NCBI GenBank assembly: GCA_037176845.1 | Contig: JAYKXP010000096.1 | Coordinates: 124,001-188,000 of the forward strand | Origin: Paramarasmius palmivorus | Taxonomy: Eukaryota; Basidiomycota; Agaricomycetes; Agaricales; Marasmiaceae | Reading direction: 5' to 3' | DNA: 64,000 nucleotides | Part shown: piece after piece, positions 12,500 through 24,944 of the stretch | How the letters are laid out: the number at the start of each line of letters is the position of its first letter | Numbering within the stretch: the stretch's first letter is position 1 | Notes under the pieces: model-generated | What the model was told of the DNA's origin: nothing | Database searches by the model: none | The model's input: the letters and a program-made list of their open reading frames with translations, nothing else | Translations under genes and position numbers: made by a program

Positions 12500-13991
12500 T
12501 TTCAACCCTGGACATATTCTTAACTGATTTTCCACCCTGAATTCGATTTTGAGGTTCCCCAAGTCCCCAGATCAATCCCTGCAATACTACATCCATATTA
12601 TATGTTTTCTGTAATTGTGCAAGAATTGATGCATCTGGCATAAGGATTCCTGTCATGGGGTTCATGGAGGCAATTGATATTCCTGTTCTATGCATAGTGA
12701 ACGGTCTCTCATTCACTTTTGGTGATTTTAGGAGCAATCCCCATCCTCCAGTACAAAAAAACCCCTAAAAATGCGATTTTTTATGTATTTTTTATGTAGC
12801 GACATACAGATGTAATCAAAAAATATCCTTTCATAGTAGGAAAGTGTATTTTGGGTGCCTGAACTCGATTCTGAACTCCTCTTGGTGCTGGGATGCTTCC
12901 CTGAGGTGCTATTCATGTACTACTGCCTGTGTTACATAACTGTACAATACATTGGATTGAACAAGGTGTTGCACATACAGGAGTGCTTGGGCAAGTATAT
13001 ATTCGTCATCTATACACCCTAAAGTGGGTTATGAACAAGAATTAGCCCATCCCAATCATTCCCTGTGGTATAGTATTACCAATGTCCAAAAAAAGCGAAT
13101 TTAGCTGTAATAAATCTAGAAAAATAGGCAGCTCTCCAGGATTGTAAACGAAGCAAGGGGACATATATATCATCTCTGATTCACAATATCTAAGCCCTAG
13201 CTGCACTACATCCCATCCTGTAATTTTATTCCCCTAATTTCGGAGATTTTCAGTATTTTTGATATTTAAGCACCATTACCCCACTAATCTATGTACTATT
13301 TGGTATGCCCAGGCTTGTATTTGATGTATCTAGGTCCTCCAACTTACCCCATGTCAATATCTGGCCTGTAGCCCAAGATCCAATAGGCCATTTTCCTGAA
13401 TTACCATATTTGGACCGCTTTTTTTGCATTCCCCTGCTCTCCAATTGCAGGGGCATACTTCTGGGACATATTGGAACATATTTTCTCAAAAATGCGATTT
13501 TAATAGTCCCCCAGCATGCCCCAATAGCCCCCCAATGCATTGATTGTAGGTGAAAAAAAGTGAGGTAAGGGCACCTTCCATTTTGGGAAGCCAAAAGCGG
13601 AGCAGGGAGGCATCAGGGACCATGCCAGATGATGTCAGGAGGTGTGGGAATATTTTTCCTGTTAAAAAAGCGCTGAAAAAAGCGCCCAAAAGCGCTCACA
13701 ATGCTTTTCCAGGGCCTGGGAAGGCTACCTTCCTTTTTGGGAAGCCAAAAGCGGAGCAGGGAGGCATCCTATATGACCCCCCAGATGGTGGGAATAATTT
13801 TCCTGTTAAAAAAGCGCTCAAAAAAGCGCCCAAAAGCGCCCCAAACACCCTATTAGGGTTTCCCAGGGCCTGGGAATCCCTCTCCTGCCCTTTTTGGAAC
13901 AAAAAAAGCGGACTGTATCTTTCTCCCAAAGTTCCTGCCCTTTTAGGAAGTGAATCCAGGGAATGGAATCCTGGTGGGCCGAAGAATTTCC
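12500..13991 (-). repeat. Right arm of the foldback inverted repeat
   Basis: Inverted copy of 10880-12371, identical as far as I can read apart from a 5 bp block near its outer end. Transcription across both arms would give a long hairpin RNA. Confidence 0.85.
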
Positions 13992-14052
13992 ATTTTAAGA
14001 ATAACCTGTGGCCTTTGTAAAAGGTCTACGGTTAGTTAACAGTGGCCTTTAC

Positions 14053-16850
14053 CAAGTCCCTACACCGCCAGCTGGATGGCCTATAAAGACGGAGGTATTA
14101 ACATTCTCGACCGAAGTTGGAGAATACGACTGAAGCATAGATAGCTAGCTGGTATCGCCATCTGTTTCCAAGAACATCGGCGATCCTGTCTTGCCAGTGT
14201 CGCCTTTCGTCGTCGAACTGTAAGGGCCTTGAAGACAGTTACTATTGACACTATCGATGCAACCCCTGAGATCAGGCCACCCGTGCAGAGCAACTCTTGC
14301 AGGTTGTGTTACGAGCAGGTGAACGCAGGGTGTTTCGTGGAGGGAGGTGGGTTTCGAAAGCATGTTGCAACTTCTTTATTCGGCTTGCTGCTGGAACCTG
14401 CAGAAGGATTTGACCTCGCAGGGCTGCCTAGTTGGAGGGTGCTTACCGTATTACACAAGTTTCCTTTCACTGTTCACATAACCGTTGAGCTGCCCTCGCC
14501 GCATCGTCTCCATGATATGTGCACCTCCGGGTTGGACTATGACAACCGTCAAACATATCCGCATCAACATCCTTCCCATCAACAATACCAGTAGACAGTT
14601 CACATGATATTTTCACCTGGGTGGTTCGTGAGGGATCAACGATGACCAGAGTAGGTGGGCTTTTGGCTCACTGGTGCTTTCTTGATGATTCACCTAAATG
14701 AGACGTTTAGTTAGCTTTCATAGCTGGATATTCTTGCTGACAACCTACCAGCCTTGCCATGAATCGTTCATGGCGAAGAATCACGGCAACTCGTTCCGGA
14801 TTTGCGTATGTTTGTATCTCGGGGTTTCGGCTTGTCCATTCACCGACTTTGCCGACACAAGCTCTTCTACCACGTTCACCTCGCTCCCTTCTCGTTTGAT
14901 TATCACCATGGCTGTCGTTACAGTGACACCTCTTGATAGTGTTGGTTCACTACGACATATCATTGCTCACGTGTGAAAGGTGATTTCGGTATGACTGTTG
15001 GTTTGTTTCCTGGAAGGATACCCAGCAGATCTCTTGACCTTTAGATGCCTTTCTCAAACTCGAACTCAAGCACTCCTTTACAATCCGAATCCCTTTCCTT
15101 TCAGTCGCCTTTCACGTCCATACCAAACCTGGACCCTTATTCGTCGTTTCAAACCTCTCCCTTTCAAATTTGGAGCAGTAGGGCGGCTCAAAGCTGGATT
15201 ACCGGTTTGAAAAGGATAGCGTTGAAGTGATTGGTGACGATCCGAATCGTCGTGTTCACATCAAGGACAGCGACGAACGATATCGACTCTGATCAGGAAA
15301 CACCGGTACTTAGGCGAGTCTCAACCTCTTCGCTTTTGCAAATTCAGTTCAATTAATGTCGATATCAGCATGCAATCTGGGTATCCTCTATCCGCGAAAC
15401 CAGTGTCCAAGATTATCAGTCCCATGAAGCTCGAAGGTTTAATCGCTGGCTCATACAAATCATCCCTGTAGATCATGTGGTCCAACGCATGCTATCCATA
15501 TGCTGATAATGTTTCCGTGAGTTTATGTATTGAATCGCTGTATGTCTTGCATTCATTAACGGACTTTTTGTCTATAACCATTCACGTCGGATCCAGAAAA
15601 CATTGTGAAGTCGGATATCAGAGTTGGTGCTCTGAACATATAAGCGCCTGACATATTGGATGTACGTGCTACATTTGATCAAGGGATTCTTTAGCTAAGC
15701 TGCAATTTAGAGACATCCTGGTTATGAGCGCCAAATGGCCTTCTAGCCCACCGGGGGAGAGGAGGGGGGATCTTCAAACATGCTATCGTCAATAGGCACC
15801 GAGGTCAGCTAGCGAGAAAAGGATTGGCATGCGTGAACATGTGTTGCTCCTGGACACCAAACGTCTAGCTGGCTTCTGCGCGAACGGCTTTCGTCTCGAG
15901 CTGTTGGGGCGGAAACACTCTTTTTAGGTATGAAGCAAATAGATTCCTTACTGAGCTACCTTGACGCGCAAATTCGTAAAGTTCCCTCAAAGTTCGATTT
16001 ATTCCTTCATTAGGAGTCATTCGAAGTATGTGCCTCTATAGACTTTCATCTTCCGCCCAACCGCACATTGATTCCGATGTTGAATACAAATTTGCTAGAT
16101 CCGGTTCTCTTCTCAAAAGCATAGTCGAGGCAGCGATTGTTCCTTCTACATCCACCTGAGCGCCAATCTGTTATCAATGATACGACTACAGCGGTTGAAC
16201 CAGGCTTACGTCTTGCCAAATCTTGGTCACTTGAGTAAGTATATCTGCTTCTTAATCGTCTTCCATTTCACGAGGCGCGAATAATCATTGTTGTCCCTCT
16301 TTAGTGTAAGCTCCAATCCGATTTCCGCGTGGCACTTAGTCGGCATCTATTCGAGTTGAGGTAAGGTTCAAAAATTAGACGATCGTTCTCTCGGCGCGTT
16401 CTGATAGCCTGTTCTCTGCAGGTCGCAGCTATCCATGCCGGCGCTTATGACGCATACAGGTTTAAACGCTCAGAATCTCTTTCACTCACCATCTCTGGGT
16501 TTCTTTCGAAAATTTTTAGACCGTTGCGAAGCTTCAATACCCTGCTTTCTTGCTGGCGCCGGGGGAGGGTACAGCAACTGTTCTGCGGAAGTTGAGCCAA
16601 AGGAGAAGTCGCCCAGTTCCCGTGGGAAACCAGTGTATCCGCTAGCGCGATCCTTGTCGAAAGTACGGCGTACGTCCTTTGGTCGCCACATCCTTAAGAT
16701 GGGCCTCAGCTCATCGTTCTCGAAACCCCCGATACTCCGCTGTACGTCTTAACTCAGGGCCCCGAGATTCAAATCTGCTGAACTCAATTTCTTTTTTACT
16801 TAAACCCAGCTACATCCCACGAGCAAGCGTCACACCTATCCGTCCCCATC
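14053..16850. other. Gene-poor stretch upstream of gene A1
   Basis: Only short frames without domains. A frame at 14229-14594 contains two Cys pairs and no recognisable fold. I searched by eye for a C-type gene on the minus strand, as seen upstream of A2, and found none. Possibly decayed genic sequence. Confidence 0.35.
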
Positions 16851-18580
16851 ATGAGCCTTTATAGTGCCCTAGAGCTCCTGTAAGTCCCAATCTTGCGTCC
16901 TCGATGACTAGATTTGACCAACGTCCTCATTAGTAGCGAGAATGTCGTAGATTATGTCTTCCCGATGCTTTCTTTCGAGGTTTTGTCCGGCTTCGAAGCT
17001 AGCAGTCCCAAGGCCAGGAAGATGGTTCTCGCTTTTCGTCGTCGCAAGTTGGAGGTCTCTATGGGTAGATTCTGGTCGCCAAAAGATTTCGACGCGCTAC
17101 TTGCCCTCCTCCATCATACTGGGGGACTCATCGTTGGTTCGGTTGCACTGGAGTCGCTGACTCGCCCCTTGCCTAACTTAGCGTTCGAATTGGCCGTTTA
17201 TCAAGAGCTCGTCGCGATTATCGGCCATTTCTTCATCTCATCCGGTCTCATTTACCAACAATCCGACGCAGCAGCTGCAGCTGGCCACAGCCAAGCAGAA
17301 GCGTTCTATTACGACGTTCAAAATAGCACCCGCGCCACGTCTGAACACAGAAGCTACACTCGTACCGTGAACGGTGAAGACGCTGTAGCCGACGTCTACA
17401 CTTTCGAATCCAACGATGGCTTGATTTACCAGCTCATAGCTGCAGCTCGTCATCCCCTAGAGGTGGTGTTAGGAATGGCCAACAGTATGTTATCTTTGCC
17501 TACAACCAATACATCATCTGATTTTACGCTTACGACGTGACAGCGCTTCACATGTGTTTTATGTCTTCCACCCACCTTGTCGCGCTCTATAGGGACGCCA
17601 CTTTCAAAAATCGCGTTTGCCTCGACTTTAACGAACCTACAACCAAGTTTATGGCCGCTCGCACCTGGTATTTCGACGATCCGGTCTCAGTCAATCCGGT
17701 ATCGGTAGCTGAAGAAACCGTCAATACCAACGACGATTTTTCGGTTCTTCTTCGACAAGTCGGAGACCGGTTTTGTCTCCTAGTTCCTTTAAAGGAGCGT
17801 TCATTCTCGAAAGGGTCGCTGGGTCTGGGCAAGCCGTCCATGTTATTCTGCCATTCTTGGCAACTCGCATATGACCAACGCCTTGCCCGTGTTACCTGGA
17901 CGGTCGTGCAAGCCCCTACGCTTCGGCAACGCTACTTGGTAGCAACTCCGGTTTACGAAGCTTTGCTGTTCAACGTCCCACTTCGACTCTTTAGGGCCGT
18001 ATTCCTTCTCAGTAGGATGCCAAGGATACAGCGTCGATTCCTGGACCAGAAAATTTCGAAGTTACTTCGCACTGCACACGAAACCATGGCTGGAACTAAC
18101 GGTACATTGACCATGGTCGCAGATAGCATTTGTCTACCTTTCACGAGCTTCAGACGCGAGCATCCTGATCTCTCGGTAGACCAGCTGCCGACTGCAGCAG
18201 TAGGTACCGCTTTGTTTAATTTCGTTGCTGGAATTCCCTCTGTTTTAGCCTCCCGTGCCGACGTAAGGCAAAATTTCTTTTATTCACGCTTGCTGCAAAC
18301 TGACTAGCTTGTGTCTTTTCAGGTTTTTATTCGCCTCGATGAACCAGAAACGTTACCAGGTAGTAGAGCCTGGACTCACATCGCAGTGGCTATTCCAGAA
18401 GAAGCCGAAGAAAGCACACAGCCGATGATGGATCAACTTTTTGGGATGCGGAACTTGTACCTCGAGTCACTTGAACTGACCCTCAACATCAGTACGTTCT
18501 TCAACTATATATGGGATGAACTCCATTTTGAACTACTCCTTCCAGTTCCTCGCAGCTTTCCCTTCGTATACGTGCTATGA
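16851..18580 (+). CDS. Orphan family A protein, copy A1 (possible degenerate nucleotidyltransferase-like fold)
   Basis: Exons 16851-16879, 16934-17484, 17544-18262 and 18323-18580 (a further 3' intron is possible). All introns are GT-AG, and the first three sit at the same codon phase as in A2. The 29 nt first exon ending in CT is shared with A3. Landmarks: GLIVGSVALESL near residue 80, VYTFESNDGLIYQLIAA, then TLHMCFMSSTHLVALYRDATF and the HSWQL motif. The layout resembles a large Agaricomycete orphan family with 'GSTAL...DLDLYV...STCVMN' signatures, i.e. a nucleotidyltransferase-like fold; here the acidic pair is not preserved (LAFELAVYQE). No signal peptide or membrane segment seen. It is followed on the same strand by B1, as A2 is by B2. 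Confidence 0.75.
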
Positions 18581-18998
18581 TTTCATGCCTTGAATAATAC
18601 GCTTGCTTCACTCCTGTATTCCACAATGCTCCAAATCAAAATCTCTGTAGTCACAATGTATACGCCTCTCCGCATGCTTTTGAACGTCACTGTCAGCATA
18701 TCTGAGCGCTTAATCGATTTGTCCTAAGTACGCCATCGTCTATCCCATTATAAGCGATACTTTTCTTTCAATTAACCTTTCAGGTCCACGCGCGCGACTC
18801 GAACGGGATAAGGATTGAGCATTAGCAGGTTTGGCTGCTTTGGAGTCGCACAAACTGGGGCAAAGACGCCAAAATACCTAGACCGCATAAAGGACCGTTA
18901 TTCGAAGCCCCAGAAACCAAGCTTTCTTTTCGTGCCACCAGCTCACTTGAAAGTTCCTCGAATTTATACCTCTCTTCCAACTCCAATATCTCACGCAA
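18581..18998. other. Spacer between A1 and B1
   Basis: About 420 bp with no supported gene. It should hold the A1 terminator and B1 promoter; I see no clear TATA box. Confidence 0.4.
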
Positions 18999-19695
18999 AT
19001 GGACAACATCGGCCAACCACCTGCGCCTATCCAAGATAACTTGGTGTGCGCACTCAACGGTGTCTTTGGCGGGGAAGCTTCGAGTACGTCTTCACGTCTT
19101 TACCTCTACCTATAACTGACTCGGGTTCGCGTCTGCTAGTAGGTCTCGACAGCGCCCTCGACATGTTGGACCTTAACCAGGTTGATGTCTTGGATAAAGT
19201 CGTACAGTTGATACTTCATAAGGGTATGTATACACGCAATCGTGTCTATCCATCTTGATGATTTTACCTTTGTCAGACTATATCAATCGATTTGTGGATC
19301 AAGCGGTTCAGCAGGACGTTGTCAATCCTAACGCCCAGCCACACGCGCCCACCACCGCTATAACCTGCGCTTGCGGCCGTGTGTTGACTCTTCCCACCCC
19401 GGAGGATAGGTGGTACGCTGTAACTGTAGGTCTTCGAATTGGGTTCGTTAAGGGATGGTAAGGCTTCATTTGCGATCGTAGCTGGGCTCGGCTCTGACCT
19501 TTCCTCAGGGATACAGTAAAGTCTCTCGTGTTGCACGTATCGGGAAACAAGTATTATTCTTGCGAGTCCAAGGCCGCTGCTCGCAAAGTATTCTTGTTCG
19601 CTTTGGCCGCCGGAAACGTTGGAGTGTCGAACATGATTGACCGTCCAGTCGCTTACACTCCAGTTCATAGGGATGCTGGAATGTTGTTCCCTTAA
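18999..19695 (+). CDS. RNase H1 N-terminal (hybrid-binding) domain-like protein, copy B1
   Basis: Exons 18999-19083, 19140-19223, 19277 to about 19460 and from about 19511 to 19695, GT-AG introns. The product has a short variable N-terminus, the helix-like piece YINRFVDQAVQ, a Cys pair (ITCACGRVL), and then RWYAVTVGLRIGFVKGW, LVLHVSGNKY and a final ARKVFLFALAAG helix. That order (WY-V-vG-GF--GW, then V-G-KY, then helix) is the pattern of the RNase H1 N-terminal/viroplasmin domain, which binds RNA/DNA hybrids in RNase H1. No RNase H catalytic domain follows. It is paralogous to B2 at 60.5 kb with matching intron positions. The domain assignment is from pattern memory; the gene structure is well supported. 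Confidence 0.75.
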
Positions 19696-20069
19696 CCGTC
19701 TTCTCTACGTAACCTGAACGAATGTCGTTGTACCATACCGTCAACTTGAATAACAGTGGTTTGATCGTAAGCCGCCGTGTGACTAAATCATATTCCCGGT
19801 TCCCTTAAACACCGAACTCGGGTTTGTCGACGGTTTACGTCGGCCCATTTCAAGCTAGTGATATGTGTAAGACAAAAGCCGAGAGCCGAGGTACCAGTGT
19901 GGTGGAGAGAATCTGGCGAGGCCTAAAAGCACCATATGATCAGTGACTATTTCAGTTTTTTGTCACTAATCACTCTCATTTACGGTACGTTGTTGTTGAA
20001 CTCAATGCAATTATCAATTAGAATACATTCAACAGAGAAGATAAACAGGGTATTGGATTGCCCACCAAG
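19696..20069. other. Spacer between B1 and the membrane-protein gene
   Basis: The B1 and membrane-protein genes converge here. No gene or repeat seen. Confidence 0.4.
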
Positions 20070-21356
20070 TCACAGAGCCGTATCATACTGCGGTGGAACA
20101 TCAATAATTACCGTACTCGTACTTCTAGTCTCTTCATCTACCTGAAACACAGGCGGCGGACGCCAGCCACTGTCTTCATGGAGAACTATCCGTGGATCTC
20201 TCCTTGGCCTTTGGCGAGGTTCCTCATGAATCTCGTGATTTGGTACTTGCACCGACGTTTCAACTCCTCCAACATCCTCGGCGCTTTGAGTCGTCTCATG
20301 AACCCTTTTCCGCCTCTTCTCCGATGCGGGCTGGGTATATGGAATAGTACTACCTGTGGCGTCATAGCAAAGGGACCATCTCCTTCGGTATCTCGATATC
20401 AAAGCAACCACAATGATCACGAACAATATTCCGCCCAAGACTCCTCCGACAATAGCAGCCGTGTGTTCGTTGCCGGGCTGAGGATCGGACGAGGTTGGAG
20501 TACTAGTAGGTGACGGAATGGAAGTTGGAATGGACGATGTCGGTATTGGTGTCTGGGTAAAGATGCTAAGACATCGTTTCGTTCAGGCCAAAGGCGCACA
20601 ATTGGTGACAGTATAAGACACACCTAGATAGGCTAATCGACTGTTCGCTTGTAATACGGATGGTTGTATTGTTGCCCGCTAATGTCGATGATCCAACTTC
20701 AAGCGTTCTATTAACAACCTCAGCATAGAGACCCGGGACCGAATGATAACGACTAACGATGTTAGGGCTCCGGTGGTATTATTCTGGGACATAGAATCCC
20801 CGGACTCCGCAACCGCTGTAATGAATCCATCCCACTCGGCGAATGAACCACTATCAAGCGCGTCAGAACTGCGATTTGATGATGACAACAGGGTCAACGC
20901 ACACGGCTCCTTCGAGCGATAAAGCCCTCAATTTGAACTGTCTACGATTGCAAGTCAGGCAGTAGCCGAAACTTGTGATGTACCACCCACCCAGGCCCAT
21001 CGAGTGTCCCAAAGAATGCACTGTACGGTGAAGGCGTCGTGCCCTTTCGTGGTCCAATCGAAGGCTTTCGAGATCCGAGATCCAGCTGAAAACCAATTCT
21101 TTGCGGGTCACTCTCTCCTCGGGTGAATGAAATTGAGATACGTTCTTGGCCGGTGACGGTTATAGTCGTTGGATCAACCTTGTCGAATGTGAAGCCCTTA
21201 ACAGTGATGAAGACTACCGGGATGCTAAGGAAAGTGGTTTCGTGTTAGAGGAATGGCATGGGAATGTGTTCAGCCGGGCTCACGCACGTCAAGAATCGGA
21301 GGCGCCGCTTCATTATGACCAAGAGATGAAGCTAGTAAGAGGGATTGAATAGACAT
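20070..21356 (-). CDS. Single-pass membrane protein with extracellular domain and Ser/Thr/Pro stalk
   Basis: Minus-strand gene of several short exons. The start at 21356 gives a short hydrophobic leader (MSIQSLLLASSL). The next exon has GFTFDKVDPTTITVTGQE, a beta-strand-rich stretch common in basidiomycete surface proteins. Then comes a Ser/Asn-rich stretch, a Thr/Ser/Pro stalk (TPIPTSSIPTSIPSPTSTPT), a membrane segment GGVLGGILFVIIVVALI, the stop-transfer RYRRRW and a tail ending DVPPQYDTAL with TGA at 20070-20072. The layout is typical of basidiomycete type I membrane proteins of unknown function. Exon borders in the middle (20.6-21.1 kb) are approximate. Orientation is opposite to A1/B1. 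Confidence 0.6.
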
Positions 21357-23127
21357 GATTTGACGAGTTTAAATGCAATAAACACACGCAGCAACGACCA
21401 TCCATCATGGAACTATTTGTGGAGTCCGAGTAGTCTAGGCGATAGTTGGCGATCGTGGTACCCTGTTGAACCATCATCAAGGGAACTAAGATGACACGAC
21501 ATTTGTCTTGGGGGAACTCGAAGCCTGAAATGAGAGATATCAGCTTCCTTCTTCATTTATTGATGAGAAGAACTCAAACTCACATCTACACTAATTTTAA
21601 ACCAAAAGGGTCCATCAGATGACTGGGTTCCTCGTATCTTACATCTGGTGATGCGTCAATAGACAGCGTATGAGTATTGATGGACATTTGGTGTATCTCC
21701 ATTGCCGCCTAAGCCTGGTGTATACAGAGGTGCATCCATCTCCGCATTGACTGAACCTTCAACTAACGGTAAGGACTATGACGATGTAGTGAGACTGCAG
21801 GAAAGACTCGAGTGCACAAGGTATAGATGACGGCGACAATCATATATGATTCGGAGAGGGAAGGTACAGTGACTAATCGAGCAGTGGACGGGGAACGGAC
21901 ATGTAAACAGTATAGTGTCCAGGGAGATGGTCTTTGACATTTCTAATCTTCCTCGCCAAGCGCTTCTGCTGAAATCCATACCCACAGAGACGTTTTCCAA
22001 TGGGTGTGCTGGCAGAAGCAATAGACGAAACAACCACCCGATACACTGCACGCTGTCTGTAGCCTCGCGCACTCCGCTGTCAACAACCAAACGGCCCACT
22101 GTGGTAAAGGATAATCGACGTGGGCGACGGTAATGAAATACCGTTTGGCTCAATGACCAGTACTCGGCCCTCGTCGATTTCATCCAAAGCGCGAATCAAC
22201 GCGGAGATGCTCTGGGGCGCAAATGTCAGCAGTCCGATGTCTGGTCTTTTTCGGTAGGTAGGATGACCTTCACCACCATGAAGCGGATCGGTATGTTGCG
22301 TGCATGGGTGTGACGGAAGGAGAGAAGGGTCGCGAGTGCCACCATCGTTCTCCTTGGTGTTGTGAACGTGCTCTTCGAACCGGGCCCATCGCATTCTCCT
22401 GGAACATAGCATCCGACTCGCTCCTTTCATCCCAGCCAAACCGACCCAAAACCCCGATTTGCATGAGCGATGTACGGAGAAAATTTGGGAGCTTCAGAAA
22501 GCTTTGGTGTGGAGCTGAGAAAGATTCGGTTGGTATGCAATAAGGACAAGAGGGATGCGCGCGTGTGATGCACTGTCGCTTGGGATGGGTTGACTTTGGT
22601 GCGATGAAAACGACGGAAAGGAATGGGTAGACGCACACTACATCGTCTATCGCCGGTGTGGGTAGTGGTCGGGCATCTCCTGCACTCCATCTTCTCCTCG
22701 AGCATGGTCGCCTTTGGAATGCAGTGTGCGCTAGTGTTGGACCTCATCTCATTTCCTCCAAAACAACCCAACCCCAAGTCCCAAAGGCCAATGGAAAGGA
22801 AAGGAAGGTGGTGTATCGGCGTGGTAGTTACGAGTTCGGAATGAAATGAAGAATTCGTTCTTTATGGTGGTAGTTTTTGGGCCCGTTTGGTCGACGATTT
22901 TTTTCCACGGGATTTCTTCTCACGCTTCACGTGTTTTTTTTTTTTTTCGGGCCTTCTTACGCTTTCAAATACTACTGCTCTCTTTTTTCTTTTCGTGAGC
23001 TTTTCTTTCTTCTGTGTTAGTCGGTATGTGTATTTTCTCGGAAATACTTCTATGTGTGTAATTAGAAACAGTTTCGTTCTATGTTATTCTACACTGCCTC
23101 GTGCTCTATTGCTCGTCTGCGTCTTTG
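21357..23127. other. Intergenic stretch with no supported gene
   Basis: Overlapping short frames on both strands at 22.0-22.8 kb show no domain or splice chain. A pyrimidine-rich tract with a T run lies near 22920-22950. A B-type gene would be expected downstream of A3 here if the A-B pairing were complete; none was recognised. Confidence 0.4.
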
Positions 23128-24623
23128 TCACTCTGGAACCTTATCACTACACCGACTTCCAGTAGGAGGTCGTCTGACCATTCGGGTCGACCTGCGAGGT
23201 CTGACAAGATTTCGTGAAGGCGTTTGCTTGGCACCAATATGGTACATGTTGTGATTACAGTCCTGCTTAAGGTGGTCAGGCAGAATCTTAGGTGGAACTG
23301 GAACAGCTTTTAGTGTTCGTCCATTTCGATATATGGAGAGACTTACTTTTATCGATTTGCTCCTTCCCGTCTTCCTCACGTCCTCGACTCGCTTGAAGAT
23401 CATGCAGATTGCATATCCTGATGGCATCTGTATGTCGTTCTCGATGCGGCGGAACGCATTTTTTATGTATGAAAGATCGTCCCTGATCATTCTGTGGTTG
23501 TCGTTCTCCCTGTGGCACTCCGCCATGAGGGGATGCAAGAGCGAGAGAAACTCGGTCAGCGCTTCTTCAAAGTCGTAGTTTCCGTTTATCTTCCTGTAAT
23601 TACGGTGAGTATTTTTCGTCTACGGGTAGGGCTAGTCTACTCTACCTGTGGTTACAGAACATGAGGCCCCTCGAATAACAATAGAGTCGAAAGTCGGGCA
23701 TCTGGGTGATCGAGTCTTCTGATGTATCACTGTCGGACCTGATTGTATGCATTAGTGGAATTTCTTTGGTATATGCTGAGACGTACATGAAGCTTTCCCC
23801 GTCAGAGCTGTCCTCAGCGAGATCCTGTTGAATATATTCTGGTTCGTATGACGTCTCCCAGTCCGCCTTGCTTCCACTCTCGGCGAAACAAGGGTGGCCC
23901 CACACGGCTTCTTCCGCATCCAGTGACACTACGTAGCTGTGCTCGAGCCGGCGGTCCTCGATTCTGTTGAAGACGATGCGAATGGTGTCTGTTCCTAGGC
24001 AGCCGAGGTGCCATGATGTTACTTTAAGCAGTTTGTATTTACCCTCTTCAGCGACCGGCACGGTGTCCTCCGAGGGCACCAGTTCGACGATCCAGCTGAG
24101 AGGATCACCTACCCATCTAGTTATAATCGATAGTTCGTGGTTTGGATGGAGAGCTTCTTCGGCCGTGAGTTCGGTAGCGGTGGTCCAACCTTTGTCTGTG
24201 TACTCCTGGTGTACGGTATCAGCTGCGGTGCTTGGGTCGTTGAGTAATATTATTCGCTTGTCGATGAAGGATGTTTTCGGATATAGGGATACAAAGTGGC
24301 TTGCGGTGGCGAAGTTCATTAGTAGAGCTGAGTAAAGATCGTTAGTGACGACGTTGGGTAAGGATGCATCACTTACTGGAGCTGAAACTGAGTATTGATT
24401 CTATGGGTTCAGTCCTGGTTCCTATGATTCGTATCTTCTTTTTGCTTTTGTCGTGTTCGAATGTGAACGAGCCGCCGATAGTGGAAACGTCGCACGTTTC
24501 GTTTAGCTCTCCCGTGTTTGGAATCGCGCTCGAATACTCTGCATTGAGAGCTTCTTCGAAGACAGGGTGCTGGGCTGCATACGAGTTCCCGTCCTTGAAT
24601 ATGGCTGGTAGTGGCCTGTATTC

Positions 24624-24628
24624 GTACG
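24624..24628. repeat. Target site duplication GTACG, left copy
   Basis: Exact 5 bp direct repeat with 30986-30990, flanking the two LTRs; 5 bp is usual for Ty3/gypsy integrases. Confidence 0.9.
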
Positions 24629-24931
24629 TGTTAGCAACCAACCAGTTCTACCTGGCTAGTACTCCCTCGAGCGTGCAAGACAATGAAGAGAATGAGAATA
24701 TATTACTGGTCAGGAATAAACCAGCTCAAGACTGGCGTACAAAGGTAACTACCTACTGAATATATACTACGAGCCTCGAGGATGTATGTCGTATCTACTA
24801 AGTGCTATATACATGAGTACAGTCATTAATACATGTGTATGCAACAGGTCATTGATCGGAAATGTGTCTACAGCATGTATTAAAGACGGAAATTGAAAGT
24901 ACATGTGTAAGTAGTAAGGAGTTTCATGACA
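24629..24931 (-). repeat. 3' LTR of the retrotransposon
   Basis: 303 bp, TG...CA on the plus strand, identical by eye to 30683-30985. The adjacent polypurine tract lies just inside, at 24935-24944. Confidence 0.95.
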
Positions 24932-24934
24932 TTA

Positions 24935-24944
24935 CCCCCTTCTT
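24935..24944 (-). other. Polypurine tract of the retrotransposon
   Basis: On the minus strand AAGAAGGGGG, three bases from the 3' LTR, overlapping the pol stop codon. This is where plus-strand DNA synthesis would start. Confidence 0.75.

Larger units (their letters stand above)
10798..14052. mobile_element. Foldback element with long, near-perfect inverted arms
   Basis: Both ends carry the inverted motif GTAAAGGCCACTGTTAACTA (10798-10817 and, reversed, 14033-14052), flanked by or including TA, so a TA duplication is possible. Inside, 10880-12371 and 12500-13991 are mirror images: every matching pair of positions sums to 24871, meaning no indel over about 1.49 kb, and all mirrored translations checked are identical. 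The only clear difference is a 5 bp block (10895-10899 against 13972-13976). A loop of about 128 bp (12372-12499) separates the arms. The outermost ~80 bp on each side are less alike. No transposase frame is present, so it would be non-autonomous. It is AT-richer than its surroundings. Confidence 0.85.

Noticed and set aside
10815..14020. Several frames of 60-168 codons in the foldback arms
   Set aside because: They are mirror copies in both arms, lysine/proline-rich from repeats, and match no protein pattern; treated as repeat translation.
14229..14594. 121-codon frame resembling a piece of gene K ('VLTV' stretch)
   Set aside because: The likeness is a few residues and no exon structure follows.
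22080..22777. Overlapping minus-strand frames of about 116-136 codons
   Set aside because: Mutually overlapping, low in recognisable structure, and no consistent splice sites; probably shadows in non-coding sequence.
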